A stretch of DNA of 64,000 bases from Phytophthora sp. 'mugwort' (Eukaryota > Oomycota > Peronosporomycetes > Peronosporales > Peronosporaceae), in the NCBI GenBank assembly GCA_033558025.1, contig JAUCEF010000007.1, positions 1,116,001 to 1,180,000 of the forward strand, read 5' to 3'. A program made the translations under genes and the position numbers. Under the pieces are notes generated by a model. That model saw only the letters and a list, made by a program, of their open reading frames with translations, made no database searches and was not told the DNA's origin. This document shows, one piece after another, positions 34,101 through 45,034 of this stretch. Position 1 is the stretch's first letter; each line of letters opens with the position of its first letter.

Positions 34101-34606
34101 TTCGCGCCTGTTTCCAACGCGTCGGCGATGCTCAAGCGTTCGTCAACTCCTGGCAAGAGGACGGAGCCGACCGAGAACGTACGTGTGGACAGTGCCACCA
34201 TGTTGCCGTCGTTCTCCAGTCCGACAGTCAGTGAGTAGGAGAGGCCAGGCACAAGCCCTGCGACGTGGAACGTGGTGTAGTTCAAGCTCTGATCGAAGCA
34301 GGATTCGTCTACGTCACCCGCCGCGTTGTCCAGCACCACGTCGCGGGGTACGTAGGCTGGCTGCATTAAGATGCAGACCCTGGAGCGACGCAGGCCCCCG
34401 CTCAACAGCTCTCCGTGCACTTCGATCTCTACTTGCAGCTCCGTGGCCGACAGCAAAAGGTCGTTCTGTGGGTACAGGATCTGCAGCAGCGGGAGTGTGT
34501 AGTACGGCATGGGGTCGTTGAACCCGGGCGAGAGGGCAGCGACAATGGCCACGCAGACGCAAGCCAATAGCACCCATAGAGGCAGGTGCAGCGTCGAGGA
34601 AGCCAT
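31126..34606 (-). CDS. membrane-anchored TPR protein with GT41 (OGT-like) domain
   Basis: About nine exons: 34606-33470, 33384 to about 33311, 33261-33083, 32999-32773, 32693 to about 32511, 32426-32346, 32272-32097, 32023-31897 and 31815-31126, about 957 aa. The ends of exons 2 and 5 are uncertain. ATG 34606 gives a hydrophobic N-terminal segment ([18 protein letters not shown]), a signal peptide or anchor. A beta-rich luminal-type region follows, then TPR repeats at residues about 190-375 ([20 protein letters not shown] and a following FNPLQ-like unit). The C-terminal half matches glycosyltransferase family 41: [30 protein letters not shown] and [15 protein letters not shown]. The HTT-type nucleotide-sugar motif of O-GlcNAc transferases is replaced by TRPRAS, so donor or activity may differ. 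The anchor would place it in the secretory pathway, unlike cytosolic OGT. Confidence 0.85.
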
Positions 34607-34801
34607 TTTGATCCTCTCGCCCTGCAACTTGTATTGCTATACGTTTTTGATGCGCATAATTGTTTTGAACCAATGAGAAAAAAGTACCTACTGAGTAATA
34701 GCCAGTTAACGTGCGGAATGATCAACGGTCTCCGTTGGCCGTGTTCGAGCAGGTCATTTGGAAAGACACCGACTGCAACGTACCCATTCATTCGATTAAC
34801 T
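34607..34801. promoter_or_regulatory. shared divergent promoter, TPR-GT41 gene and ADSL
   Basis: A 195-bp gap between start codons on opposite strands. CCCATTCATTCGATTAAC at 34788-34805 next to the ADSL start resembles the oomycete initiator (core TCATTC). Both promoters must fit here. Confidence 0.5.
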
Positions 34802-36429
34802 ATGGCCGAGCACAACCGCTATGAGCACCCGCTGGTGAGCCGCTACGCTACGAAGGAGATGAGCGAGATTTGGTCACCCGACCGCAAGTTCTCGACGTGG
34901 CGTCAGCTTTGGCTGGCGTTGGCAACGTCCGAGAAGGAGCTGGGACTTGCCATCACCCAAGAGCAATTGGACGCCATGGCCGCCCACCTGACGGACATCG
35001 ACTACCAGTACGCGGCCGAGATGGAGAAAAAATTCCGTCACGATGTCATGGCCCATGTGCACACCTTCGGCAAGGAGGCGCCCGTGGCCATGCCCATTAT
35101 CCACCTGGGTGCGACCAGTTGCTACGTGGGTGACAACGCCGATATCATTCAGATTAAGCAGGGGCTGCAACTTATCCAGCGCAAGATGATTAAGGCCATG
35201 AAGGTGCTGGCCGACTTCGCACTCCAGTACAAGGACATGCCCACCATGGGCTTCACGCACTTCCAGCCGGCGCAGCTCGTGACTGTCGGCAAGCGCGCCT
35301 CGCTCTGGCTGCAGGATTTGTGGCTCGACTTCCAGCATCTCAGCGAGCAGATCGACAGCCTGCCCATGCGTGGCGTCAAGGGAACGACCGGGACCCAGGC
35401 CAGCTTCCTCGACCTCTTCGAAGGTGACCATGAGAAGGTGCGTGTTTGCTTTGGTAAAGTTTCTGCGTGTTTATCTGGTGGTGGTAAAACAGTTGAAGGT
35501 AGTCGTGATGACTGACCTTTTTTTTTTAAATGACCAACAGGTCAAGAAACTGAACGAATTGGTGGCCGACAAGATGGGCTTTAAGAAGGTTATTCCCGTG
35601 TCCGGCCAGACGTACACGCGCAAAATTGACTACTTTGTGTTGTCGATCCTGTCGGGCATTGCCCAGTCGGCTTACAAGATGGCCGGCGACATTCGTCTCC
35701 TGGCCAATATGAAAGAGATTGAAGAGCCGTTTGAGATGAACCAGATTGGCTCCTCGGCCATGGCTTACAAGCGGAACCCCATGCGCTCGGAGCGTATTTG
35801 CAGTCTGGCGCGTTATGTGATTTCGCTGACGGACAACGGAGCGCAGACGCATGCAGCTCAGTGGTTCGAGCGCACACTCGATGACTCAGCCAACCGGTGC
35901 GTCTCTGGATGAATATCTGCTTAATCTGTTGACCGAGTTACACGTTACTGACTTGGTTATCGACGTTTGTGTCTACAGTCGTATGGTGCTACCCGAGGCC
36001 TTCCTCGCCACGGACGTCATCTTGAACCTGATCACCAACGTGTCGGATGGTCTGCAGGTGTGGCCGAACGTGATTAAGGCCCACATCAAGGCGGAGCTGC
36101 CATTCATGGCCACGGAGAGCATCCTGATGGCCTGCGTGAAGGCCGGTGGCGACCGTCAGGAGCTGCACGAGGCCATCCGCACGCACTCGATGGAGGCCGG
36201 CAAGCGCGTCAAGGTGGAAGGCGCCGCTAACGACCTCCTGGAGCGCATCGCCACGGATCCATTGTTCAAGGCCGTGCACGACCACATGGACACGCTGCTG
36301 GATCCATCGCTCTTCATCGGCCGTTGCCCGCAGCAGGTGGAGGAGTTCATCGGCCAGGAGATCACCCCCATTTTCAAGAAGCATGCCAAGCTGCTCGAGG
36401 TGGAGAATGTCGACGACATCAACGTTTAA
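34802..36429 (+). CDS. ADSL: Adenylosuccinate lyase
   Basis: Three exons (34802-35437, 35541-35896, 35979-36429) join in phase to 480 aa, the size of eukaryotic ADSL. The fumarase/aspartase superfamily signature is seen as [11 protein letters not shown]. The substrate-binding blocks [14 protein letters not shown] and [17 protein letters not shown], which hold catalytic-site His and Thr residues, and [13 protein letters not shown] are also present. The enzyme cleaves SAICAR to AICAR and adenylosuccinate to AMP, releasing fumarate, in purine synthesis and the purine nucleotide cycle, in the cytosol as a homotetramer. Codon use in this gene is markedly GC-ending, as expected for high expression. 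Confidence 0.97.
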
Positions 36430-36652
36430 TCACGTCGAGTTGGCGCTGTTGCTTGTGTCGAGTTGAGCTTAGCCATGATGCAAAATAACGACCACAGCGT
36501 AAGTATATGATTGCCATACTGTGCATCACCGCCACTCATGACCAGCGGATGCTGTGTAAATTTTGTGGGTATCCACAGACACAAATTAGGTTATATAATA
36601 TTTGTAAGTTTTTCGAGCAAGGTTTAATCACTTCATAAAGGTTTGACGCAAT

Positions 36653-36695
36653 TTTCAGCCAATACCATTCTTTCGCATTTTCCCATTGGCTGAAA
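36653..36695 (+). promoter_or_regulatory. initiator flanked by inverted CCAAT boxes
   Basis: Perfect 11-bp inverted arms TTTCAGCCAAT (36653-36663) and ATTGGCTGAAA (36685-36695) enclose ACCATTCTTTCGCATTTTCC, which resembles the oomycete Inr followed by the flanking promoter region. The bromodomain-protein start codon is at 36702, so the transcription start would be only about 30 nt upstream. Confidence 0.6.
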
Positions 36696-36701
36696 CTCGG
36701 C

Positions 36702-39700
36702 ATGGCTGCAGACGGTGGCTCCCTCCACTTTGGCCAGAACCGCTCTCCACATAGTCACGCCATGTCAAGCAGCTCGTCCAGTGGCTACTCGGATGAGGAC
36801 CCGGTGGCGCCAGCGTCGAGCGCCGCGGCGGCCCCGCCAGCCTCTCAGCTGGGCCAGTCAGTGGAGCTAGCACAGATCTGCTCCTTCTGTGCCACGTTCC
36901 GCCAGCCGCTGCGCCTTCCGAGCTTTTCAAGAACGGTAAGACGTCGGGTTAGGGACCTCTTGGGACTGGAGCCGTCAGGGGGTCTTCTGTGGCGGATCCT
37001 GGACATCAGGGGATGCGGGGGGAGGCACGAAGACGCCTATAGGTGCCCCTGGATCTCCGTTACACGCTCGTACCCTCTACACTTGGGATTTGTATGCAGG
37101 GCACGAAGTTTGGCCAATGCTCACTTTCACGTGTCATAATTGGTATTGTTGATTCCAGGAGCTTCAAGAAGCCATTCTGGGTGCTTCCAACGGTGAAATG
37201 ACCCATGTGAGTGGGCGGATATTGTGCACACGTCGACGGTCTTGCGGTGGCGATTCTAACGAGGATTTTTTGATGTTCTGGTGGCTGTTCAGGTGGAATT
37301 GCTGGCCGAACTGCACTTCAAGTTGTCGCGCGAGCACCCGACGGCCAAAATGGAAAAAATGTGGGTGGATTGTTGTTGTCAAACGGTGGCGAGGCTGCAC
37401 AGCCAACGGTTGCGCCTACGGATATGCTGATGAGATTTGGAATGGATTTACAGGGTGCAAGACTGGGAAAAGACTTTGGCTAGAAAGCTGCAGGAAAATT
37501 GGCGCAAAGAATTCACGTCGAACCCCATGAGCGGGCGCGTAACGTATGCAGATCTGACGGTGTTTGAAAGGGTGCGTGAAGTCATTTTTGATTGTTTTAA
37601 TTGGGGGGAGATGATGAAAGTGTTGACAGTCTTGTTACTTGGTAGGTTAAAATCTTAGATGCGTTGTGTCACTGGAAACTCGACACGTGCTCCGAGATCC
37701 ACAAACATATCGCCATGTTACAGAAAGAAAACGGCAATGAGGCTATAAAGCGACTGGTAAGGTGACACTCGTTGATGGAATGCTGTAGTATGCTCACAAA
37801 CTGACAAACATACAGCGAGCAGGAGAGATCGGAACGGATGACAAAGGTGTCTCGTATTGGTATTTCGATGACGGATGCTGGATTTATGCCGAAGACAAGC
37901 CGCAGTGGCAGCTTGAAGGACGGTACGACACTGCTTCACCTCCTTTGGTACAGATACGAGTGTGTGCTAACCTTCCACTTATCTCCCCATGCTTTCTGTG
38001 CTTTAGAAAACCATCTTACTTAGTGGAGTTCGCCAATGCTAAACGAATCCGGTTGTCTATTAATTTTGACCCGGACTATAATTCATCTGCCCCACCGCTT
38101 CGGTTGCCAGTCAAATCAGTGGCATTCGCTGATGAAATCAACCACAAGGAGAAGAAAGTAAAGAAAGAGGAGCCAATGGTGTTAAGCTCAGCTAAGTCGA
38201 AGATCAAAAGCGATGGTGTTTCTTCTGCGGTAGTAAAAACGGACGAAGAACCAGTGGCAGTCGAACTGGTGAAGATGGAGAAAGAAAAAACGTCGTTGTC
38301 ATTGATTAAAGACGGTCACATCGCTACAGTCGGATTTACTGCAGTTGTGAAAGAAGAGATTTCAGATCCTATTACTGCTAGGAGAATGGACGTTAACATC
38401 TTTTGTGCGTCTGTATCCCCGGCAAGTGAAGAGGGAGATGGAAAACGTGGTGATAATTTATCTACTGGCTTACTGCAGTCAAATGGAGCAACTACTCAGA
38501 AACAGGATGGGAAAAGATCGATTGAATTGAAAGAAGCTGCTGGTATTTTTACGACGATTTCACACACTGAATCACAGCGGTTGACCATAAAAGTCGAGGA
38601 GGATACGAGATCACCTGGTAAGGGGAAAGATAAGTTGAATTTGGCTTTGAACGAGACGGATGAGGCATGTAAAAGCTCAGAAAAGGCGTCACCAGTGAAG
38701 GATATTGAAGCGAATACAGCTGACCATACCCATTCTTGCGTAGTGGCCGTTGTGGGGACCAAAAAGCGTACAATTATCGACGACGACAGCAGCGACAGCA
38801 GCAATAGCGATGTTGATACCGCAAAAGCAACGACGGATTTAAAAGGTATGAAACAGCAGACGGTGTCATCTCCCCCACCGAGGAAAAAGCGCAAAGCAAG
38901 CGTTGAGAACACCAGCAGTGCAGCATTTTTGAGCACTGAAACCAGCAAAGATGCTTCGACAGAGGCTACTACCACACAAATAAACGGGACTATAACGTTT
39001 CAAGTGTCTGAAGGCGAATCCATGGTCAAAGTGGCGAGATCATCAGTGTCGAGTGTTGATTCGGTGCTAACGATTGTCAAAGGTAATAACTCCCCGTCGA
39101 CTAAAGCGAATATTGAAGCGGTGGATGCCAATGAATTGAGTTCATCCATCACAATAACAAAAGACAGTGAAGAGGCTCCAAAGAATCAAGAAATCAGCAA
39201 CACAGAAGCAAAGAAGACTGGTGATTCCACAAACGCAGTACATTCATCCGGTCCTGCTTCAACGTCACCAACAGACCCAGCTGCAGCACCGGAATCCTTT
39301 GATATTACTTGCGAGAGTTGCAAAAAGTGTTATGATATGAGGTATGTGGACCCTCCGTTAGTGGAGCGTCCTACGGACGCGTGGCGATGTTTCGAGTGCC
39401 TGGTGAATGATGCTCGTGGATGGCCTCGTCGACGGAAATCTACTCCCAGGGAACCTTTTTCCCCTCGTGGGGGCGATTCTTCGTCTAGGAAACGAAGTTC
39501 GTCGTCAAAATCTCGTAGTGGATCATCCTCTTCGAAGAAAATCAAGAAAAGTTTTAATAAAAGCCGTTCCAGCTCATCTTCCAAAAAGAAGAGCAGCCAC
39601 TCGAAGCGAAAGTCATCAAGTAGCAAGAGCAATCCCAGCAAGAAGTCGTCATCTTCGTCTTCGAACAAGCACAAAAAGCGCAAGTCGTCATCATCTTCGC

Positions 39701-42089
39701 ATCACCATCACAGCAGTAGCAGTCACGGACACCATCGGAGACGACATCACAGTCATTATCATCATGCAGAATTTGCGAAGCTTGTGATTTTGTTCCGTGA
39801 ACGACAAGAACAGCGGCTTGGCATTGAAGAAGCTCGGATAAATGTAGATCTCCCGATGGTCGTTGATGAAGCTCCACAGGGCTGGCGTGTGGTTAGCTCG
39901 ACGCTTGATGAGTTGCGAGCGCTGATCGAAGCATTATTAGGTGGATCTCTGGAGCAAGACCGACTGAGAGGACGACTTATCTTGATCTTAAAGGATCAAG
40001 AAAAACTTGAGGAGCAACGACGACAACAACAAGAACTCGCGTGGAATATTCTTCCGCGACGACAATCGTCTCGTATTGCGATTGGGAGGATGAAGAATCA
40101 ATCCGCCCAGGAATCGGACGTAAGCACTGTCGTTTTTGTGTGTTTTTGCGAATTTGACGAGTGCTAATTGGATCTTTTGCATGCAGGCGGAAGATGTTTT
40201 TTCCGACGATGACGTTGAGAGTCGACGCCCGGGCTTGCGGTCGAAAAGATCACACGTATCGACGTCCGATGGTGGCGATGAGAGGCAAAAGAATGACCGG
40301 TATGTGCTTCAGTTATCCTCAAGTGGTTAAAATTTTCGATGTTTTAAACTTTATCCTTATCTTTTATTTTAATTTAGAGCGTGGCGGGCACGTCGACGGC
40401 ATCAAGTTTCAGACGATGATATAGATCTCGACGATAACGATGACGACGAGGTGGATGACAGTGGGGTGGCGCTTCCTAATGCTGGACATTGGATTGACTG
40501 GTCGCTATTGAAGGTGCGTGCGAATACTGTCAATACGATGGTCCTGATAATTCACAAATTTCTTTTTGCTTGGCTGTTTTTTTTTCTTCCTATAGAGCAA
40601 CTCGCGTTCTCTTTCGACCGTTTGTCTGGCATTTGTGAACAGGCTGTTGAAGGAAGAAACTGCGGTTAGTAAATGTCTTCTTGGTGTTTGATATTCGTTG
40701 TTTTAACTTATTTACATTATCTCCAGGACCTTTTCTCACGACCGGTGGATCCAGAACTCGATGGCTGTCCGAATTACTTGTCCGTTATCACTCATCCAAT
40801 GGATCTTGGTACGATCCGATCGCGTGTGGAAGCCAGCTTTTATCGGGTACGACAAGTGAATGAAGCATTTATCATTTTGGCCTTATTCCTTACACATGCT
40901 AACATCAATTTGTTTCTTTTTTGCCTACTCTTTTTAGAAATGGAAATTATTTAAGAAGGACGTTGAACTGGTATGGCAAAATTGCCGTACATTCAACGCT
41001 CCCGACACGTTGGTAGTGCAGTTTGCCGACTTGCTCTCAAAACTGTCGCGTGCCATGTGCGTTGTTGCAGAAAAGAAAGGTGTGAATCGTATGAAAGACC
41101 GAGGAACTGGAGATGACGCGAGCTGTAACAATAGTGACGGTAGTTCAAGTGACTCGAGCAAAACAGAATCCCGGAGCAGTATTAACAAAGCATGGACAGA
41201 AAGCAGTGCGTCAGAGAGCAGCGACTCTAGTGATGGCGATTCCTCCTCGGATGACGGCAGCGGTAGTGATGCACACAGACACAAGCGAAGATCAACACGC
41301 ACGTCATCCAACAAGCCGCAAACTCCTTCACAGTCGAGACGGTCAAGTCAGACCAGTAGCTCGACAAAGAACCGGAGCAGCCGCAGTACCCAAAGTCGTT
41401 CATCCAGAAAGCGTCCCGCACCCACGTCAAGCAGCGAAGACGAATCGTCAGCTTCTGATTACGACAAAGAGTTATCTCCTGTTCGAAACACTCGGCGACC
41501 ACTTCGTAAATCATTGTCAAAATCCGACGATGGTACAGTGGATCCTCCTGCGGAGGACGAAGCCTCCAGCAGCACGACGAATCGCCTTCCGCTTCCACGA
41601 AATGGTGCACCGTCCCCTTCTCCGCCGCCTCCACCACAAGCGGCTCAGAAGCGTCCGAAATCCCGGCTCGTCATTAGCGACAGTTCGAGCTCTGACAGCT
41701 CTGATAGCGACGATAATTCGTCTTCGTCTTCTTCCTCCGATTCGGATGAGTCGGATAGTGATGCGCCATCCGCGAACAAACGCCCCCAACCGCCTCCGCC
41801 GTCTTGTGCAGAATTTCCAGCTCCGCCCCCACCGTCGCCGCCTCCACCTGCTTCACCTGAAGAGAGAAACCCTCCAGTGCGATCGCCGAGCCAGAAGACC
41901 AAGTCGAAGCCTGCAGCTAGTCAAGAAAAGAAGACAAAGATGTCATCTACACCAACTGCTGGTGCTTCTTCCAGCTACACGCACTCCCCACCGTTGCTAA
42001 ATTCGTACCTCTCGCCGTCTTCGTCTTCGTCGTCCGACTTTTCTTCCGGTGACAGCGAGTCCAGTGATAATGACAGCGAGAGCGACTGA
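36702..42089 (+). CDS. Bromodomain protein with WHIM-like and PHD-like regions
   Basis: Twelve exons join in phase to 1462 aa: 36702-36935, 37159-37206, 37293-37360, 37454-37571, 37646-37756, 37816-37922, 38007-40119, 40187-40299, 40378-40513, 40596-40664, 40727-40846 and 40938-42089. The N-terminal quarter has a DDT/WHIM-like block: ILDALCHWKL, then IGTDDKGVSYWYFDDGCWIY. A long Ser/Lys/Glu-rich disordered region follows, then a Cys-rich PHD-like segment (CESCKKCYDM, WRCFECL) and a Ser-Lys/His-rich tract. The bromodomain is at exons 11-12 (PNYLSVITHPMDLGTI, then VWQNCRTFNAPDT with the acetyl-lysine Asn). The last 330 residues are Ser/Pro/Asp-rich. It resembles CECR2/BPTF-type subunits of ISWI remodelers, reading acetylated histones in the nucleus; the exact orthologue is not certain. 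Confidence 0.87.
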
Positions 42090-42296
42090 GCGTGGATGAC
42101 AATAGGTAACATACAGAGATCCCGAGTGGTAAACAACACTAAGTAGTATGTGTAAGTTTTGAACTAGCGTCGCATGAGTAACGAGGACTGCTGTGCTGGC
42201 TTGTAAGCTGCCAAAACTTCCTCAAACACCATGTCGAGCCTGAGATCTTGAATTTCACTACACGCTTGGTAGTGCCAAGCAACCACCGAATGCCTT

Positions 42297-44915
42297 TTAC
42301 CAAAAGTAGAGCACGTACAGTAAGAGCACGAATGCTGCCAGGTAACTGAGATTGACTTTGCTCGCGAGGAAGCGGAAGTTAAAGCGGAACCGCACGAACG
42401 GACTGGCAGGATCCACTTCGAGGTTATCTTCAAGTCGCTTGCCATGATACGGATTCACAAATCCAAACTGCGCGTTAAGCCACGTCGAGAGTTTGTACGA
42501 TAGCCGTACGAGCCACGTCACTTCATACGAGCAAATGGGGCTGAGCATCGGGTCTCCAATGTACTCGGCTGTATCTGGTGAGCACAGACGCATCCCATGC
42601 TGGAGTTGAAATAATCCCTCGCTGGAGAGCAAATGCGGCAGGCTCTTGTCACGAGTCGGCGCGAATGATTCCAACCCGCCACCTGGAGCAGCAGACGAGC
42701 GCGAGTGAGCCGTCGAGGCCACGTAGGCGTCAGAAATCTCAAACACTCGCCGCAACATGCGACTCAAGCGCTGAACATGCTCAGTCAACTTGTCAACCGT
42801 TTTGGTGCTCGAGGCACGGAACACAGCGCTCACATTCTGGTACAAATCTGCCGGAGAGTGTACGGACGATGTCGTTGAAGGTGTCGCGGCGGATGTCGCT
42901 GCAGCAGCCCATAGCTTGTCAAACAGACGTTCCGCGTCGCGATGAAAGCTTTCGTGCAGCGGGACGGGCGTGCATTCGATCCCTAGAGACTTGCAGTAGA
43001 ACGTTAGCACGTGCGCTTGAGTAGCCGTGAGCGCGTTGCCCGCGGAAGGCTTGGCCTTGGATGAGGAACTGAAGCTTCCACTACGCGTGCGTGTGACGTT
43101 CGAGCTGCGGTTGAAGTTAAATGGCATCGCGAATGGTTGGGACTTCTCGAGGTGAAGCGAAGCACGGCGCAAAAGTGCCAATAGATCCGAGTTGTACACG
43201 CTCATGACACGGTCAATGATCTGAAGGTTACGATCGTCGCCTGAGGAGAAGTCGAGTTCCTTTGAACGCTCCACAAATGCGCCTAGCAGCGTTGTATACA
43301 AGTGGTAATTCGCCAGTACGTAGCTTTCCCACGCTGCTGTATACCCTTGTACAGTGTTGTGGTCTTCTGATGACGCGGCCGCTGGGTCCTTGAATTCAAT
43401 CCAAGCTCGACAATGCCACGGTTGGATATATGCGAGCCAAACGTCCGTGATAGCCAGGAAAGCCGTCGGGGAGAGTCCAATCGGAGCCCGGGAGAAGACA
43501 AGACGAAGGAACGCGTACAGCGGAGGCCGCAGCATTGTGACGCTTCGACTCAGGTACACACCACCACTTCCCACGACCATTCCTCCAGCGCCACCCTGCG
43601 AGCTACTCGGCGAATCCTCGGCCAACGGCGCAGGAAAGAAAGAGTCTGACAGTAAATGAATAATCGTGAGCAGCAACGAGCTCAGCAGATCGTCCGACGG
43701 CGCCATGTAACTTGTCGACGTGTAGACTGAAGCAAAGGGACTCACCAGCATGTTACTCGGCGGTGGGGGACGGAAAACACCAGGAGCTGCAGTTGACGCC
43801 CCGACAGGCTCATCCGAGAACGAAATGAGGTTTTGTCGTAGCCAAAACTCGATCAGAATGTGAAGAAAAAGGTTCGAGTCTTTGAGTAATTTGGCGTGGA
43901 AGCGGCTCTTGACCCCGTGGTTACTATCCGGCAAGAAAGCTCGCAAGTACTGAAGCAGTAATACGTTGTACGGGTTGCCTCTCGTCAGTGCTGCAACACC
44001 ATCCTTCCCATACATTCTCCAGCTCGACTGCCGCGTCTTGGCTGGTGCAGAGATCGACGACGACGTCGAGTTTGAGCCCAACGTTCCCGTGCTCGTCGAC
44101 GTCGACGAAGAAGAAGCTGTCGATCCACTTGGGTGCGACGAAGATGCCGGGTGTCTCAGGAAGTAGAACAAATAGAGCTCTGTAATAGACACCAACAACT
44201 CTGGGCTGCGTAGATCGAGACGCTGCTTGGCCAGTGGTTTGTGTAGCAACTGGGTGAATAACAGACTGGCCCCTCGGCCACTGACAATAGCCATCTTGCT
44301 CTGCTCTGGCAACATGTCGAGCGCCAGTTTGAACTCCACCGGGTGCTGCACTCGAAACAGGAACTGAAACACTGACCCGTCCTCAGAGCGTACGCCGCCG
44401 CCCAACAGCTTGACGATGGCACGGCCACTGGCGGTTAATGAGGCCAGAAACTCCTCCACGTCGTCCTCATCCGTGGCGACGCCCGCGGCTGCGCGCTCTC
44501 GTCTCTGCTCGGCGCGCTTCTTGGCTGTGAGCGCCGCGGCTGATCCCGGGGCGGGAGCTACGCCCAGTCCGGCGCTGTAGTCAAGCCAGCCGCCAAATTT
44601 CTGCTTGGAGACCGCATCGATGCCAAACACGCGGTCCAGGAGCTGGTTAAAGCGTTCATAGAAGACGCTACGAAGCTGCGCCGACTGCCGCTTGGCCGTC
44701 GATCCAGCGGACAGACTCGCCTGAGTCTCGGCCGCCAGATATCGACGCAGCGCCTCGGCCACGGCTGGCACGTCATACGAGTTAAGTGCGCGCTCAAAGT
44801 CGGTGTCTGATTCGCTGAACGTCAGTACGGAGGACGTGGAGGGCGCTGGCGAGGAGCCGTCGCTACTGGAGGCGCTGAAGCCGCTGCGGGAGGCGCCGCG
44901 CACACCGGGCATCAT
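42297..44915 (-). CDS. SMPD4-like (neutral sphingomyelinase 3) tail-anchored protein
   Basis: A single exon of 872 aa, close to the 866 aa of human SMPD4. The first 35 residues are Ser-rich. The body is helical, with the stretch VWLAYIQPWHCRAW, similar to the YIQPWR motif I associate with SMPD4, and the last 20 residues are one hydrophobic helix (LSYLAAFVLLLYVLYFW) with nothing after it, a tail anchor. SMPD4 sits in the ER/nuclear envelope, is linked to nuclear pores, and is reported to have neutral sphingomyelinase activity though it lacks the classical catalytic fold. Assignment rests on length, the YIQPW motif and the tail anchor, so it is good but not certain. Several Ser/Thr/Gly-rich insertions look disordered. 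Confidence 0.7.
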   Translation of the reverse strand: MMPGVRGASRSGFSASSSDGSSPAPSTSSVLTFSESDTDFERALNSYDVPAVAEALRRYLAAETQASLSAGSTAKRQSAQLRSVFYERFNQLLDRVFGIDAVSKQKFGGWLDYSAGLGVAPAPGSAAALTAKKRAEQRRERAAAGVATDEDDVEEFLASLTASGRAIVKLLGGGVRSEDGSVFQFLFRVQHPVEFKLALDMLPEQSKMAIVSGRGASLLFTQLLHKPLAKQRLDLRSPELLVSITELYLFYFLRHPASSSHPSGSTASSSSTSTSTGTLGSNSTSSSISAPAKTRQSSWRMYGKDGVAALTRGNPYNVLLLQYLRAFLPDSNHGVKSRFHAKLLKDSNLFLHILIEFWLRQNLISFSDEPVGASTAAPGVFRPPPPSNMLVSPFASVYTSTSYMAPSDDLLSSLLLTIIHLLSDSFFPAPLAEDSPSSSQGGAGGMVVGSGGVYLSRSVTMLRPPLYAFLRLVFSRAPIGLSPTAFLAITDVWLAYIQPWHCRAWIEFKDPAAASSEDHNTVQGYTAAWESYVLANYHLYTTLLGAFVERSKELDFSSGDDRNLQIIDRVMSVYNSDLLALLRRASLHLEKSQPFAMPFNFNRSSNVTRTRSGSFSSSSKAKPSAGNALTATQAHVLTFYCKSLGIECTPVPLHESFHRDAERLFDKLWAAAATSAATPSTTSSVHSPADLYQNVSAVFRASSTKTVDKLTEHVQRLSRMLRRVFEISDAYVASTAHSRSSAAPGGGLESFAPTRDKSLPHLLSSEGLFQLQHGMRLCSPDTAEYIGDPMLSPICSYEVTWLVRLSYKLSTWLNAQFGFVNPYHGKRLEDNLEVDPASPFVRFRFNFRFLASKVNLSYLAAFVLLLYVLYFW

Positions 44916-45034
44916 TGCCGTCCAAAGTGATACTGTCCAGCAACTTGGACTAAAGCCTAAAGACTAAATACTAAAACCCTAAAGACTAAAGACTATTGTT
45001 GTGAAATGGCTACATTGTAGGTTGAAGTGGATGG

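Noticed and set aside
44952..44996. CTAAAGACTAAA repeats with one AAACCCTAAA unit resembling a telomere
   Set aside because: Only a single AAACCCT unit among imperfect CTAAAGA units; it is a short degenerate simple repeat, not an interstitial telomere array.
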